64,000 nucleotides of DNA. Origin: Nitrosomonas sp. Nm166 (GTDB lineage Bacteria > Pseudomonadota > Gammaproteobacteria > Burkholderiales > Nitrosomonadaceae). This document shows, piece by piece, positions 17,121 to 29,559 of this stretch. Location of the stretch: NCBI RefSeq assembly GCF_900112825.1, contig NZ_FONE01000009.1, forward strand, positions 20,567 through 84,566, written 5' to 3'. The translations under genes were made by a program, and so were the position numbers. The stretch's first letter is position 1, and every line of letters starts with the position of its first letter. The notes under the pieces were generated by a model. It searched no databases and was not told the DNA's origin. It worked only from the letters and a program-made list of their open reading frames with translations.

Positions 17121-17984
17121 ATGATAAACGATATTACTAAACATAATCGATCAACGATTGAAAATGTAAAATCGGCAGCTTTTCATGTCGCTGCCATTCA
17201 GATGGCTTCGGGTCCAAGTGTATCTGCAAATCTGGAAGAAGCAGCGCGCTTGATAGAAGAGGCAGTTTCCCAGCAAGCCAAGCTTGTGGTATTGCCTGAG
17301 TATTTTTGCATTATGGGGATAAAAGACACGGATAAATTGGCGGTTCGGGAGCAACCCGGCGATGGGCAGATACAGAAATTTCTCAGTGATACGGCAAAAC
17401 GTTTGGGAATATGGCTGGTAGGTGGGTCAGTGCCATTAGCTTCGCCGGAGCCGGATAAAGTTTATAATAGTTGTTTGGTGTACGCAGATAATGGGGAGCA
17501 GGTTGCGCGTTACGATAAAATTCATTTGTTTGGCTTGCAACTGGGTCATGAGTATTATGCCGAGGAGAAAACCATTACAGCAGGGAATAAAGTAGTAACT
17601 GTGGATTCCCCATTTGGCCGTATTGGATTATCGATATGCTACGATCTGCGGTTTCCGGAGTTATTCCGTATGATGAATAAAGTTGATATTATTCTGGCCC
17701 CAGCCGCGTTCACTGCCATTACTGGTAAAGCACACTGGGAAGTCTTGGTGCGCGCGCGGGCGGTTGAAAATATGGCCTATGTGATAGCGCCAGGACAGGG
17801 CGGCTATCATGTGAGTGGACGGGAAACGAATGGCGATAGCATGATCGTAGACCCTTGGGGTGTAGTGATAGAGCGTTTGCCTCGGGGTCCTGGTGCCGTG
17901 GTTGCTACTCTTGATCCGGGATATCAGGCCAGCTTGCGAACAAATTTGCCAGCACTGGATCATCGAATCTTACTAGCTTGTTGA
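17121..17984 (+). CDS. Carbon-nitrogen hydrolase (nitrilase superfamily, Nit1/deaminated-glutathione amidase type)
   Basis: 287 residues; the domain starts at about residue 22 (FHVAAIQMASG). The catalytic triad is Glu60 in VVLPEYF, Lys133 in YDKIHLF and Cys173 in SICYDLRFPE. The pattern with DLRFPELFR and a compact 260-residue domain matches Nit1/YbeM-type amidases, which repair deaminated glutathione; substrate assignment is by family only. The gene is followed after 227 bp by tldD and lies divergent from glnE, a neighbourhood I recall from other betaproteobacteria. No good ribosome-binding site is seen before the ATG, so the first 20 residues are uncertain. Confidence 0.85.
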   Translation: MINDITKHNRSTIENVKSAAFHVAAIQMASGPSVSANLEEAARLIEEAVSQQAKLVVLPEYFCIMGIKDTDKLAVREQPGDGQIQKFLSDTAKRLGIWLVGGSVPLASPEPDKVYNSCLVYADNGEQVARYDKIHLFGLQLGHEYYAEEKTITAGNKVVTVDSPFGRIGLSICYDLRFPELFRMMNKVDIILAPAAFTAITGKAHWEVLVRARAVENMAYVIAPGQGGYHVSGRETNGDSMIVDPWGVVIERLPRGPGAVVATLDPGYQASLRTNLPALDHRILLAC

Positions 17985-18211
17985 GCTGCATAAAATCAAT
18001 AACTAAGAATTCCAACCTACTGCATAATTTATTGAACTACTTACCAAGATTTATGACAAATCTGGTTAGTGCAAACTACCGGTCACATGTTGTACCGGAG
18101 AATATCTTTGTGGATCGCGGAATCTGGATCGCGGAATCGATAATTAGCCAATAAGTAACTATGATATATACAGTTTCCTGCCCTGGCAGAGCATAGATTA
18201 AATCAAATATT

Positions 18212-19684
18212 ATGACGATTGAATGCATGATAGAAAGTAAAGATTTTTATACGATTGCCGATCGCTGCTTGTTAGCGCCCTATAACATTGATGCGACCGG
18301 ATTGCAACGTGTCTTGGATCAAATACTCACCCACAAAATTGACTACGCAGATCTTTATTTTCAGTATAGTCGGTCTGAAGGCTGGATGCTGGAAGAAGGC
18401 ATTGTCAAATCAGGAAGCTTCAATATTGAGCAGGGAGTTGGCGTTCGTGCCATAAGCGGGGAAAAGACAGGTTTTGCTTATTCTGATGATATCAGCATGC
18501 CAGCGCTTGTATCAGCGGCCCAAGCAACACGGGCAATCGCCCATCAAGGCAGTACGCAAGCAATACAGGCAATAAAAAGTAATGTGGTTGGTCAACCTAC
18601 GCAACTATATTTGCCGGAAGATCCCATTGCCAGTCTTAAGGATGCAGACAAAGTAGCTTTATTAGAAAAACTTGAGCGTTATACCCGGCAGCTTGATCAG
18701 CGGGTGACCCAGGTAGTGGCATCGCTCGCTGGTGAATATGAAGTGATACTGGTAACGCGCAGTGACGGATTGCTTGCGGCTGATGTAAGGCCGTTGGTTC
18801 GATTGTCTTTACAAGTAATCGTTGAAGAAAATGGCCGACGTGAGCAAGGTGTTGCCGGAGGTGGCGGACGCTTCAGCTATGCTTATTTTACCGATGAGAT
18901 TTTGCAAGATTACGCAGAAAAAGCTGTCCATCAGGCAGTAGTGAATCTGAATGCGCGGCCAGCGCCGGCTGGTACTATGACGGTCGTTCTGGGAAGTGGT
19001 TGGCCTGGCATATTGTTGCATGAGGCGATCGGTCATGGATTGGAAGGGGATTTTAACCGTAAAGGCAGTTCTGCTTTTTCAGGGCGTGTCGGTGAGCGTG
19101 TTGCAGCGCCCGGTGTTACGGTGGTTGATGATGGAACAATTCCGCAAAGGCGCGGATCGCTGAACATCGATGACGAAGGTAACCCGACGCAATGTACGAT
19201 ATTGATAGAAGATGGCATACTTAAAGGTTATCTGCAGGATAGCCTGAATGCTCGGCTAATGAATTCTCCGATTACTGGTAATGCTCGGCGTGAATCTTTT
19301 GCGCATATACCCATGCCACGCATGACAAACACGTATATGCTGAATGGTGATAAGAGTCCAGCAGAAATTATCGCGTCAGTTAAGCATGGTTTATATGCTG
19401 CAAATTTTGGTGGCGGACAGGTAGATATTACCAGTGGAAAATTTGTTTTCTCAGCTGCAGAAGCTTATATGATTGAAGATGGGAAAATCACCTACCCTGT
19501 TAAAGGCGCTACTTTGATTGGTAATGGTCCGGATGTGCTGACGCGGGTTTCTATGATTGGAAATGACATGGCACTTGACCCCGGAGTTGGAACATGCGGC
19601 AAGGAAGGTCAGAGTGTACCGGTTGGGGTGGGGCAGCCTACATTGCGCATTGATGGATTGACAGTAGGTGGAACAGGAAGTTGA
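18212..19684 (+). CDS. tldD: TldD metalloprotease subunit
   Basis: 490 residues. The zinc motif HEAIGH (270-275) followed by GLEGD is the TldD signature, and the C-terminal [17 protein letters not shown] is the conserved glycine-rich block. TldD forms a heterodimer with TldE (PmbA) and degrades unfolded peptides, including modified peptides and CcdA antitoxin in E. coli. TldE is not encoded here. The start lacks a clear ribosome-binding site, so an alternative start near residue 6 is possible. Confidence 0.93.
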   Translation: MTIECMIESKDFYTIADRCLLAPYNIDATGLQRVLDQILTHKIDYADLYFQYSRSEGWMLEEGIVKSGSFNIEQGVGVRAISGEKTGFAYSDDISMPALVSAAQATRAIAHQGSTQAIQAIKSNVVGQPTQLYLPEDPIASLKDADKVALLEKLERYTRQLDQRVTQVVASLAGEYEVILVTRSDGLLAADVRPLVRLSLQVIVEENGRREQGVAGGGGRFSYAYFTDEILQDYAEKAVHQAVVNLNARPAPAGTMTVVLGSGWPGILLHEAIGHGLEGDFNRKGSSAFSGRVGERVAAPGVTVVDDGTIPQRRGSLNIDDEGNPTQCTILIEDGILKGYLQDSLNARLMNSPITGNARRESFAHIPMPRMTNTYMLNGDKSPAEIIASVKHGLYAANFGGGQVDITSGKFVFSAAEAYMIEDGKITYPVKGATLIGNGPDVLTRVSMIGNDMALDPGVGTCGKEGQSVPVGVGQPTLRIDGLTVGGTGS

Positions 19685-19756
19685 CGGCCGGCTAGTGAAA
19701 CGTTACCGTTAGAATATTTTATAACTTGTTGAAATTGATATTGGGATGCAAAAAGC

Positions 19757-21460
19757 ATGAGTGTGGAATTAACCGGCGCTGAGATTACAATACGCTGTTT
19801 GCAGGAAGAAGGGGTGCAGTGTATTTTCGGCTATCCCGGTGGTGCAGTACTGTTTATTTATGATGAATTATTTAAGCAAGACAAAGTTCGGCATATTTTA
19901 GTGCGCCATGAACAAGCAGCAATCCATGCGGCCGATGGTTATGCTCGTTCCAGCAATAAAGTAGGGGTGGCCCTGGTGACTTCAGGGCCTGGTGTGACTA
20001 ATGCGGTCACAGGTATTGCTACTGCTTATATGGATTCCATTCCTCTGGTTATTATTAGTGGACAGGTACCGACCAGCGCCATTGGTTTAGATGCATTCCA
20101 GGAAGTTGATACAGTGGGTATCACACGACCTTGTGTTAAACATAATTTCTTGGTGAAAGATGTTACCGAATTGGCGTTAACCATTAAGAAAGCCTTCTAT
20201 ATTGCTTCGACGGGACGCCCTGGTCCCGTGCTGGTGGATATCCCCAAAGACGTTACCCAACAAAAAACTAAGTTTGCTTACCCAGACAAGGTAACGATGC
20301 GTTCCTATAATCCGGTGATCAAAGGCCATACGAGGCAAATTAAAAAAGCCGCCGAACTGATACTCGGCGCCAAACGCCCGGTAGTCTATGCGGGCGGCGG
20401 AGTGATACTGAGCGATGCTGCACCACAATTAACCGAATTGACGCAAATGCTGAATTTTCCCTGTACCAACACTTTGATGGGGTTGGGAGGATATCCTGCA
20501 ACGGATAAGCAATCCCTGGGTATGTTGGGTATGCATGGCACTTATGAAGCTAACATGGCGATGCAATATTGTGATGTTCTGGTTGCGGTAGGTGCTCGTT
20601 TTGATGATCGTGTGATCGGGAATCCCAAACATTTTTTTAATGAGAATAGAAAGATTATTCACATAGATATTGATCCGTCATCCATTTCAAAACGCGTGAA
20701 GGTAGATGTGCCCATCGTAGGCGATGTTCTGGATGTGCTGAAGGAACTCATCAAGTTGCTGAAAGCTGAAAAGGAAAAACCGGATCAAGCTGCATTGAAA
20801 GAGTGGTGGAAGCAGATTGACTTATGGCGCGAGCGGGACTGCCTAAAATTTGATCGTGAAAGCCAGATTATTAAACCACAGATGGTTATTGAGAAGCTGT
20901 TCAATATCACTAAAGGCGATGCGTTTATTACCTCGGATGTAGGGCAACATCAAATGTGGGCTGCTCAGTTTTATAAATTTGATAAGCCACGACGCTGGAT
21001 TAATTCGGGTGGGTTGGGCACGATGGGATTTGGCATGCCTGCTGCGATGGGGGTGCAACTAGCTAATCCAAAAGGCAAAGTGGCCTGCATTACTGGTGAA
21101 GCAAGTATCCAGATGTGTATCCAGGAATTATCAACCTGTAAACAGTATAAGTTACCATTGAAGATTGTTAATTTGAATAATCGCTACATGGGTATGGTTA
21201 GACAATGGCAGGAATTTTTTCACGGTAATCGCTATGCCGAATCTTACATGAATGCACTTCCGGATTTTGTTAAGCTGGCCGAAAGCTATGGACATGTTGG
21301 AATAAAAATTGAACGGCCTGAGGATGTTGAAGATGCTTTAAAGGAAGCGTTTAAGCTGAAGGATCAGTTGGTATTCATGGACTTTATCACAGATCAGACT
21401 GAAAATGTATTCCCCATGGTGCCAGGTGGTAAAGGGCTTTCTGAAATGATTCTGGTGTAA
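19757..21460 (+). CDS. ilvB: Acetolactate synthase large subunit
   Basis: 567 residues, full length for AHAS catalytic subunits. Three domains are readable: the N-terminal thiamin-diphosphate domain with YPGGAVLFIYD and the catalytic Glu in RHEQAAIHAADGY, a central FAD/Rossmann domain, and the C-terminal TPP/Mg domain ending in NLNNRYMGMVRQWQ. The TPP motif reads GEAS where GDGS or GEGS is usual. It condenses pyruvate (or with 2-ketobutyrate) at the first common step of Val/Leu/Ile synthesis. The small subunit follows after 6 bp, and ilvC, psd, pssA and leuA follow on the same strand. Confidence 0.95.
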   Translation: MSVELTGAEITIRCLQEEGVQCIFGYPGGAVLFIYDELFKQDKVRHILVRHEQAAIHAADGYARSSNKVGVALVTSGPGVTNAVTGIATAYMDSIPLVIISGQVPTSAIGLDAFQEVDTVGITRPCVKHNFLVKDVTELALTIKKAFYIASTGRPGPVLVDIPKDVTQQKTKFAYPDKVTMRSYNPVIKGHTRQIKKAAELILGAKRPVVYAGGGVILSDAAPQLTELTQMLNFPCTNTLMGLGGYPATDKQSLGMLGMHGTYEANMAMQYCDVLVAVGARFDDRVIGNPKHFFNENRKIIHIDIDPSSISKRVKVDVPIVGDVLDVLKELIKLLKAEKEKPDQAALKEWWKQIDLWRERDCLKFDRESQIIKPQMVIEKLFNITKGDAFITSDVGQHQMWAAQFYKFDKPRRWINSGGLGTMGFGMPAAMGVQLANPKGKVACITGEASIQMCIQELSTCKQYKLPLKIVNLNNRYMGMVRQWQEFFHGNRYAESYMNALPDFVKLAESYGHVGIKIERPEDVEDALKEAFKLKDQLVFMDFITDQTENVFPMVPGGKGLSEMILV

Positions 21461-21466
21461 AAATAA

Positions 21467-21958
21467 ATGCGACATATTATTTCTGTATTAATGGAGAATG
21501 AGGCAGGTGCTTTGTCACGCGTAGCGGGCCTGTTTTCGGCACGTGGTTATAACATTGAATCACTTTCAGTAGCACCCACTGAGGACCCTACTTTGTCACG
21601 AATGACGCTGGTCACCATTGGATCTGATGAAATAGTCGAGCAAGTGACCAAGCAACTAAATAAGTTGATTGAAGTAGTAAAAATTGTCGATTTGAGTGAT
21701 GGCAACCACATAGAGCGTGAATTGATGCTGGTCAAAGTCCGCGCAGTGGGTTCAGACCGGGAAGAGATCAAACGGCTGGCTGAAATTTTTCGTGGCTGTA
21801 TTATTGATGTAACAGATAAATCTTACACGATCGAGTTAACGGGTCCCAGCTCGAAGCTGGATGCATTTCTTGAGACAGTTGAGCGTAGTACTGTTCTGGA
21901 AACGGTGCGCACCGGTGCATCGGGTATAGGGCGCGGTGAATGGACTTTAAAGGTATAA
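21467..21958 (+). CDS. ilvH: Acetolactate synthase regulatory small subunit
   Basis: 163 residues. An N-terminal ACT domain (MRHIISVLMENEAGALSRVA, then FSARGYNIESLSVAPTED) gives valine feedback control, and a C-terminal ALS_ss domain follows (GPSSKLDAFL to the end). It activates and regulates the large subunit encoded 6 bp upstream, so translation is probably coupled. Length is typical. Confidence 0.95.
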   Translation: MRHIISVLMENEAGALSRVAGLFSARGYNIESLSVAPTEDPTLSRMTLVTIGSDEIVEQVTKQLNKLIEVVKIVDLSDGNHIERELMLVKVRAVGSDREEIKRLAEIFRGCIIDVTDKSYTIELTGPSSKLDAFLETVERSTVLETVRTGASGIGRGEWTLKV

Positions 21959-22006
21959 TCCGTGTTTGCTGATTAATTCTAATTAATTCTAATCTTTGAG
22001 GTAAGT

Positions 22007-22027
22007 AACCGGAGCAATCGGTTTTTT
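22007..22027 (+). terminator. Weak terminator-like hairpin between ilvH and ilvC
   Basis: AACCG (22007-22011) can pair with CGGTT (22019-22023) around GAGCAAT, followed by a T run to 22027. The stem has only five pairs. It sits 49 bp after ilvH and 64 bp before ilvC and could partly attenuate the operon or be chance. A direct repeat of TAATTCTAAT lies just upstream. Confidence 0.3.
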
Positions 22028-22031
22028 CTAA

Positions 22032-23108
<1,077 letters not shown>

Positions 23109-23173
23109 AAAATTATTTTTCTATACTTAAACTCTGGTTCTCTCATTTTTAAGTTTTTTGTTGTAATTTGTTT

Positions 23174-23818
23174 ATGGCCCATTATCCTCATCCTATTATT
23201 GCTCGCGAAGGTTGGCTCCATATCGGGATAGCATTTGCTATTGCATCTGGTGCAACATTATTAGTGGATTGGCTCTGGGCAATCCCATTTTGGGTGATTG
23301 CCTTGCTCGTTTTGCAGTTTTTTCGTGATCCGCCGAGAGAAGTTCCCTCCAACCGTAATGCGATATTGGCACCTGCTGACGGTAGAATTGTTGCGGTGGA
23401 GACGGTTCAGGATCCTTATCTGGAGCGAGAAGCTATTAAGATCAGTGTATTCATGAATGTGTTTAATGTCCATTCTAATCGCAGCCCAGTCGATGGTATA
23501 GTGCGTGACAAATGGTATTTTCCCGGAAAATTCATCAATGCAGATTTACCTAAGGCTTCTCTGGAAAATGAGCGAAATGCCCTGTGGATTAAGGCAGATA
23601 ACGGTGCTGATGTAACTTGCGTGCAAGTGGCAGGCTTTGTTGCCAAGCGTATTATCTGCCATGTATCTCCAGGTGATCGTTTGGAACGAGGACAACGTTT
23701 TGGTTTTATTCGATTTGGTTCGAGAGTAGATGTCTATCTGCCGTTAAGTGCCCAAATTAACGTCAATATTGGGGATAAGGTATCAGCGACTCTGACCGTC
23801 TTAGCAGAGTTTCGGTGA
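23174..23818 (+). CDS. psd: Phosphatidylserine decarboxylase proenzyme, short type
   Basis: 214 residues from the ATG at 23174 ([13 protein letters not shown]). Two N-terminal hydrophobic segments are followed by [10 protein letters not shown] and the sequence [11 protein letters not shown] near the C-terminus, where cleavage before Ser creates the pyruvoyl group in this short (Sinorhizobium-type) family. It makes phosphatidylethanolamine from phosphatidylserine and is followed by pssA, the preceding enzyme of the same pathway. The two phospholipid genes are embedded between ilvC and leuA. Confidence 0.92.
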   Translation: MAHYPHPIIAREGWLHIGIAFAIASGATLLVDWLWAIPFWVIALLVLQFFRDPPREVPSNRNAILAPADGRIVAVETVQDPYLEREAIKISVFMNVFNVHSNRSPVDGIVRDKWYFPGKFINADLPKASLENERNALWIKADNGADVTCVQVAGFVAKRIICHVSPGDRLERGQRFGFIRFGSRVDVYLPLSAQINVNIGDKVSATLTVLAEFR

Positions 23819-23965
23819 TAAGGTTAATTAAAAAGAACCATATTTTTCTATCTAAAGCGTCGGAATTTCTTCAATAACGGCTCTGTATTATGATTATCAT
23901 AAAACCTTATATGATCTATTAGCTTATAAAGATTATTATCAGCTCTTTCTTTTTAGATACCTATA

Positions 23966-24739
23966 ATGCCTGATCCTTTACCAGAACGTATCGTACTTAA
24001 GCCTCGACTGCGGCGTCGTGGTATCTATTTACTACCTAACTTATTTACTACTGCCGCGTTATTTGCTGGATTTTATGCAGTCGTGCAGGCGATGAATGGA
24101 AATTTCGAATACTCAGCGATAGCCATTTTTATTGCTATGGTGTTAGATGGATTGGATGGTCGTGTTGCGCGGCTTACTGGCACTCAAAGTGAGTTTGGAG
24201 CAGAGTACGATAGCATGTCGGATATGGTTTCTTTTGGAATTGCACCCGCATTGATTGTCTATGAATGGGCTTTGAAAGAAATGAATCAATGGGGTTGGAT
24301 AATCGCATTTATTTATTGTGCATGCGCAGCTCTACGGCTGGCCCGATTCAATACCAATATAAAAGTAATTGATAAGCGTTTCTTTCAAGGTTTACCAAGT
24401 CCCGCTGCAGCTGCCTTGATTGCTGGTCTTGTTTGGGTGACGCTTAACTTTCAGATACAAGGAACCGATATCAAGTGGTTAGTTTGCATCATAACTTTAT
24501 TTGCTGCTTTGACTATGGTCAGTAATATTCCTTATTACAGTGGTAAAGAAATCAATTTGCGCCGACGAGTACCTTTTTTTACTATCATATTGTTAGTATT
24601 GTTCTTTTTTGTTTTGATCCCCAGTCATCCGCCAGTAGTATTATTTTGTTTATTTGCAGCTTATGCGCTTTCTGGCATTTTTATTAAGTTATGGCGATTC
24701 GGCAGAAATAAAAGAAATAGTGAAGTATCTGGTTCTTGA
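23966..24739 (+). CDS. pssA: CDP-diacylglycerol--serine O-phosphatidyltransferase
   Basis: 257 residues, multi-pass membrane protein of the CDP-alcohol phosphatidyltransferase family. The diagnostic pattern is complete: Asp61, Asp64-Gly65, Ala68-Arg69, Gly78, Asp82 and Asp86. It produces phosphatidylserine, the substrate of Psd encoded 147 bp upstream. About six hydrophobic helices follow the motif. Confidence 0.94.
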   Translation: MPDPLPERIVLKPRLRRRGIYLLPNLFTTAALFAGFYAVVQAMNGNFEYSAIAIFIAMVLDGLDGRVARLTGTQSEFGAEYDSMSDMVSFGIAPALIVYEWALKEMNQWGWIIAFIYCACAALRLARFNTNIKVIDKRFFQGLPSPAAAALIAGLVWVTLNFQIQGTDIKWLVCIITLFAALTMVSNIPYYSGKEINLRRRVPFFTIILLVLFFFVLIPSHPPVVLFCLFAAYALSGIFIKLWRFGRNKRNSEVSGS

Positions 24740-24975
24740 CCATTTTCTATTGCACAAAAAGAGAAAACTATTTATATTTCGCCACTATGTTAGCAAGAAA
24801 CCATATAAATTCACTATATCTTCTGCTTTTGGCACCAATGGTTTTATTGGCGCTGCTATTGCGCCTCGCGCGCTAAACTAAAAATTAATTCTTCCTTTTA
24901 TTTCTTTCAAACCTATAAAATTCGATAAACGAGTTTTATCATACTTTAAGTTTTCTTCCTAATGTGGAGAACATA

Positions 24976-26508
24976 ATGCAAGAGCATTTAATTATTTTTG
25001 ATACCACCTTGCGTGATGGTGAACAGAGTCCTGGAGCATCCATGACTAAAGAAGAAAAAGTACGCATTGCGTGGCAGCTGGAACGTATGGGTGTGGATGT
25101 GATTGAGGCAGGTTTCCCAGCAGCTTCGAATGGAGATTTTGAAGCTGTCAAGGCTGTTGCTGACTCGGTTAAAGAAAGTGTAGTATGTGGTTTGGCGCGC
25201 GCAATTGAGGCTGATATTCAACGTACAGGTGAAGCATTAAAAGGAGCGCAATCAGCACGCATCCATACATTTATTGCGACATCACCGATTCATATGAAGA
25301 AGAAGCTGAGAATGTCGCCTGAGCAAGTAATCGCGCAAGCTGTGAAAGCTGTGAAATGGGCGCGTCAATACACCGATAATGTTGAGTTTTCTCCGGAGGA
25401 TGCCGGTCGTTCGGAACTGGATTTTTTATGCCAGATACTTGAAGCTGTGATTGATGTCGGTGCAACCACGCTGAATATCCCAGATACGGTCGGCTATACC
25501 ATGCCAGAGCAATTCGGTAAGCTAATCCGTGACTTGCGTGAACGTATCCCTAATTCTGACAAAGCAATCTTTTCAGTTCATTGTCATAACGATTTAGGGC
25601 TGGCTGTAGCCAATTCACTGACTGCAGTTATGAATGGTGCACGGCAGGTAGAATGTACTATCAATGGTCTCGGAGAAAGAGCAGGCAATGCTTCGCTGGA
25701 GGAAGTCGTGATGGCTGTCCGCACGCGTCAGGATTATTTTCCTTGTGACACAAGAATCGATACAACGCATATCGTATCAGCAAGTAAGCTGGTTTCCGGT
25801 ATTACTGGTTTTCCTGTACAGCCCAATAAAGCAATTGTGGGAGCTAATGCCTTTGCGCATGAATCAGGCATTCATCAAGATGGGGTGTTAAAACATCGTG
25901 AAACCTATGAAATCATGCGTGCGGAAGATGTGGGCTGGAATGCAAACAAATTATTGCTGGGAAAACACTCAGGGCGTAATGCTTTTCGCAACCGCCTTAT
26001 GGAACTGGGCATTGAATTAGAATCCGAGAAAATGCTCAATAGTGCTTTTATGCGTTTCAAGGAATTAGCGGATAAAAAACATGAAATATTCGATGAGGAT
26101 TTGCACGCATTGGTTTCGGATGAGGTATTGGTATTGCAGGAATGTTACCGGTTAATATCGCTAACTATTCATTGTGAAACAGGTGAAATTCCCTACGCTC
26201 ACATAGTAATTTCCGATAATGGTAACGAAATGCGCGCTGAGTCTCAGGGAAGTGGCCCGGTAGATGCGACTTTCCGGGCGATAGAAACACTGCTGACCAG
26301 TGGTGCCGAGTTACAGTTATTTTCAGTCAACAATATTACCAGTGGAACAGATGCACAAGGGGAAGTAACCGTTCGGTTGCGTAAATCTGACCGCATCGTT
26401 AATGGACATGGAGCGGATACGGATATTGTTGTAGCTTCCGCAAAAGCCTATTTGAGTGCATTAAATAAACTTTGTAGCAAACTGGAGCGTGCTCATCCAC
26501 AAGTATAG
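24976..26508 (+). CDS. leuA: 2-isopropylmalate synthase
   Basis: 510 residues from the ATG at 24976 ([20 protein letters not shown]), preceded by GGAGAAC; a GTG 12 bases earlier is less likely. TIM-barrel HMGL-like domain with [12 protein letters not shown], the metal-binding [15 protein letters not shown], and a C-terminal LeuA allosteric domain that senses leucine. First committed step of leucine synthesis, fitting the upstream ilv genes. The 236-bp gap after pssA has no recognisable gene. Confidence 0.95.
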   Translation: MQEHLIIFDTTLRDGEQSPGASMTKEEKVRIAWQLERMGVDVIEAGFPAASNGDFEAVKAVADSVKESVVCGLARAIEADIQRTGEALKGAQSARIHTFIATSPIHMKKKLRMSPEQVIAQAVKAVKWARQYTDNVEFSPEDAGRSELDFLCQILEAVIDVGATTLNIPDTVGYTMPEQFGKLIRDLRERIPNSDKAIFSVHCHNDLGLAVANSLTAVMNGARQVECTINGLGERAGNASLEEVVMAVRTRQDYFPCDTRIDTTHIVSASKLVSGITGFPVQPNKAIVGANAFAHESGIHQDGVLKHRETYEIMRAEDVGWNANKLLLGKHSGRNAFRNRLMELGIELESEKMLNSAFMRFKELADKKHEIFDEDLHALVSDEVLVLQECYRLISLTIHCETGEIPYAHIVISDNGNEMRAESQGSGPVDATFRAIETLLTSGAELQLFSVNNITSGTDAQGEVTVRLRKSDRIVNGHGADTDIVVASAKAYLSALNKLCSKLERAHPQV

Positions 26509-26555
26509 GGAAAGCGGAAAAATTGATACGTTTTAAATAGAAGCGCTACGATAAG

Positions 26556-27038
26556 ATGATGAAGCATACATTAGCAGTATTATTTTGTGTGGTAGCTTTA
26601 TCGTTGAGTGCCCAGGTACAAGCATTTCAGTTCCAGGATGCAACGGGAAAAATTCATAAGCTTGCAGACTATAAAGGGCGATGGGTGCTGGTTAATTTCT
26701 GGGCAACGTGGTGCCCACCTTGCCTGAAAGAAATCCCTGATTTAATTGCCTTGTATGAGAACCGTAAGGATGTCATGGTGATTGGTGTGGCAATGGATTT
26801 TAGCGATCCACAGGTGGTTATGGATTTTGTACAATCGATGTCAATTACTTATCCCATCGTTTTAGGTAATCGAAAAATTGCTTCTCAACTGGATGAGATC
26901 TCGTTATTACCCAGCACTTATTTTTTTGATCCGGATGGGAAGCCAGCAGCGCGTCAACTAGGTATTATTTCGCGTGAAAGTATAGAAAAGTTTATTGAGT
27001 TAAACTCGACTAAGAAAAGCGTTACGAGTGCTCGATGA
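26556..27038 (+). CDS. Periplasmic TlpA/ResA-like thioredoxin
   Basis: 160 residues with a Sec signal peptide (MMKHTLAVLFCVVALSLSAQVQA, cut before FQF). Thioredoxin fold with active site WATWCPPC (Cys53, Cys56) and the cis-Pro in LLPSTYFFDPDG. Members reduce cysteines of apocytochromes or other exported proteins. The particular partner is not indicated; cytochrome-rich nitrifiers have several such proteins. It starts 47 bp after leuA and is convergent with the transglycosylase gene. Confidence 0.87.
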   Translation: MMKHTLAVLFCVVALSLSAQVQAFQFQDATGKIHKLADYKGRWVLVNFWATWCPPCLKEIPDLIALYENRKDVMVIGVAMDFSDPQVVMDFVQSMSITYPIVLGNRKIASQLDEISLLPSTYFFDPDGKPAARQLGIISRESIEKFIELNSTKKSVTSAR

Positions 27039-27063
27039 CGATGGTGAGCTTGGATTAAATAGC

Positions 27064-27666
27064 CTAACTATTAGGAAAAGATGCATTATACCGCCAAGTG
27101 CTCAACCACTTATCGAACACAAGCTGTGGATAGGTAGCTTCGCCCAGACTGCCATTATATCGACCAAGGGCACGAAAATAGTCACCTTTTTCGATATCAA
27201 GATAATGGCGCAGAATGGTGCACCCGTAGCGTAAATTTACGCGCAGATGAAAAAGATTGTGATCCCGATGGCCTATGGTTTCAACCCAGAATGGCATCAC
27301 TTGCATATAGCCACGAGCACCTGCATGTGAAACGGCGTATTTCTTAAAACCACTTTCAATTTGAATAACACTTAATACAAGCTGTGGATCCAGTCCTGCG
27401 CGGGTTGCTTCATAGTAGACTGTTCTGAGAAATTCTTCCCGTTCGATGATATCGGGCATGAATTTTTCCAACCGTCGGCTCATAACAACAAGCCAAGTAA
27501 TGCTGTCAGATACTGCTGCATATTCTGCGTATGAAACTGGGTGATCACTGGTTTCATGCAATACGATGGTTTGAGTGCTGGCAGCCAGCTGTTCATAATA
27601 CAGGTTATTGGCTTGCAGGAAACTGGAGAAGAATAACAAAAAGATCGTACAGATTAATTTTTGCAT
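27064..27666 (-). CDS. Lytic transglycosylase, SLT family 1
   Basis: 200 residues. Signal peptide [19 protein letters not shown], then an SLT domain with catalytic Glu104 in [15 protein letters not shown], followed by [12 protein letters not shown] and the C-terminal RALGRYNGS motif. It cleaves peptidoglycan glycan strands in the periplasm. Its ATG overlaps the end of proS by 13 bp, so it is co-translated with proS. Confidence 0.9.
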   Translation of the reverse strand: MQKLICTIFLLFFSSFLQANNLYYEQLAASTQTIVLHETSDHPVSYAEYAAVSDSITWLVVMSRRLEKFMPDIIEREEFLRTVYYEATRAGLDPQLVLSVIQIESGFKKYAVSHAGARGYMQVMPFWVETIGHRDHNLFHLRVNLRYGCTILRHYLDIEKGDYFRALGRYNGSLGEATYPQLVFDKWLSTWRYNASFPNS

Positions 27667-29363
27667 ATCTTATTGGTGATAAATGAAAAAATTTCATCCA
27701 CAGGTATGGCTTGCGAAGCTTGGTCCTTCCGCCCCTGATATTCAATTACCGATTGTTTAAGTCCGCGTTCACCAATCACAATCCGATGTGGAATACCTAT
27801 TAGCTCCGTATCAGCAAACATTACCCCAGGCCGTTCATCTCGATCATCTAAAAGTACTTCGATTTGAGCATCAGTGAGTTGTTGGTAGAGTCTTTCCACA
27901 GTATCTTTTACAGGGGCGCTTTTCTGTAAGCCAATCGGTATGATAGCAAGCTGAAAAGGAGCCATTGCAGTCGGAAAAATGATGCCGCGCTCATCGTGGC
28001 TTTGTTCAATGGCAGCAGCTACAATGCGTGAGATGCCGATACCATAGCAACCCATTTCCATGTATTTCGTTTGACCAGATTCATCAAGATAACTGGCTTT
28101 CATGACTTCAGAATATTTTGTACGCAGCTGAAAAATATGGCCTACTTCAATTCCACGGCAAATTTCTAGTTTTCCTTTTCCATCTGGAGAAGGATCGCCT
28201 GGAATGACATTCCGGATATCGAAAATATGCTCTGGTATTTTCAGATCGCGATCAAAATTCACATGAGCCAGATGAAAACCTTCCTCATTCGCCCCACAAA
28301 CAAAATTACTCATATTGATAACAGCTTGATCAGCAATTACACAAGCTTTTGAACCAACAGGGCCGATATACCCGGGCACAGTTCCCATTGCTTGCAGAAT
28401 ATCTGCTTCGCTTGCCATTTCAAATTCAGATAAAAAGGGTATTTTCCTGATTTTCAATTCATTAAGCTGATGATCACCGCGTAGCAATAATAAAAATAGT
28501 TTATTATTTGCTTTTACTGCTAGGGTTTTTATAGTTTTTTGTAATGGGACTCCGAGAAACTCGGCAACTTCCGCGCAGGTTTTTTTATTGGGTGTCGATA
28601 TTTTTTGCATGGCACCTTCTGGTTGATCTCGTTCCTGCTGCGGTATTCGTGAACTAGCCAATTCAATATTGGCGGCATAGTCTGAATCCGGACAAAATGC
28701 AATCGCATCCTCACCGGATTCTGCCAATACGTGAAATTCATGCGATCCACTGCCTCCTATAGCACCGGTATCAGCGGCTACTCCACGAAATTTTAATCCA
28801 AGGCGTGTAAAGATCCGACTATAAGTTTCATACATGAGTTGATAAGTTTGTGCCAAGCTATCCGCATCAGTGTGAAATGAATAGGCATCTTTCATCAAAA
28901 ACTCTCGTGCTCGCATGACACCAAAACGTGGTCGAATTTCATCCCGAAATTTAGTTTGTATTTGATAGAAATTGAGTGGTAATTGACGATAACTTTTAAT
29001 TTCTTTGCGCGCTATATCGGTTATAATTTCTTCATGCGTTGGACCGAAACAGAAATCATGCTCATGGCGGTCTTTGATTTTTAGCATTTGCGGACCGAAT
29101 ACATTCCACCTGCCAGTTTCCTGCCATAACTCTGCTGGTTGTATAGCAGGCATCAGAACTTCTATAGCATCGCTATTATTCATTTCTTCGCGAACCACAT
29201 TTTCTATTTTTCGTAACACTCTTAAACCCAGCGGCATCCAAGTATATAGGCCGCTGCCAAGGCGCTTGATTAGCCCGGCACGTAACATTAGTTTATGACT
29301 GATGAGTTCGGCTTCGGTAGGTGCCTCTTTGAGAGTGGAAATAAAAAATTGCGAGACGCGCAT
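27654..29363 (-). CDS. proS: Prolyl-tRNA synthetase, bacterial type with editing domain
   Basis: 570 residues from the ATG at 29363 ([15 protein letters not shown], the usual start in the family); an ATG four codons earlier is possible. Class II motifs are present: motif 2 [21 protein letters not shown] and motif 3 GCYGIGISR. Between them an INS (YbaK-like) editing domain of about 180 residues removes Ala-tRNA(Pro). A C-terminal anticodon-binding domain follows. The 3' end overlaps the transglycosylase gene; rppH lies divergent 196 bp away. Confidence 0.96.
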   Translation of the reverse strand: MRVSQFFISTLKEAPTEAELISHKLMLRAGLIKRLGSGLYTWMPLGLRVLRKIENVVREEMNNSDAIEVLMPAIQPAELWQETGRWNVFGPQMLKIKDRHEHDFCFGPTHEEIITDIARKEIKSYRQLPLNFYQIQTKFRDEIRPRFGVMRAREFLMKDAYSFHTDADSLAQTYQLMYETYSRIFTRLGLKFRGVAADTGAIGGSGSHEFHVLAESGEDAIAFCPDSDYAANIELASSRIPQQERDQPEGAMQKISTPNKKTCAEVAEFLGVPLQKTIKTLAVKANNKLFLLLLRGDHQLNELKIRKIPFLSEFEMASEADILQAMGTVPGYIGPVGSKACVIADQAVINMSNFVCGANEEGFHLAHVNFDRDLKIPEHIFDIRNVIPGDPSPDGKGKLEICRGIEVGHIFQLRTKYSEVMKASYLDESGQTKYMEMGCYGIGISRIVAAAIEQSHDERGIIFPTAMAPFQLAIIPIGLQKSAPVKDTVERLYQQLTDAQIEVLLDDRDERPGVMFADTELIGIPHRIVIGERGLKQSVIEYQGRKDQASQAIPVDEIFSFITNKICKN

Positions 29364-29559
29364 GAGTGAATCCATTATGATAATAAAAGTAGCAATTTTA
29401 CCTTGAATAAATAGTAAAGTGCGGATACATAAGTGCAGATAGTCTGCCAATGATAGGCAGAAGCTATAACGAAAGTATGGATTTTGTTTTATAAGACCCT
29501 TTCAATCTATAGTAAAGTATGAAAAAATTCATGTTTGATGGGTCAAATGAGTAATTAAC

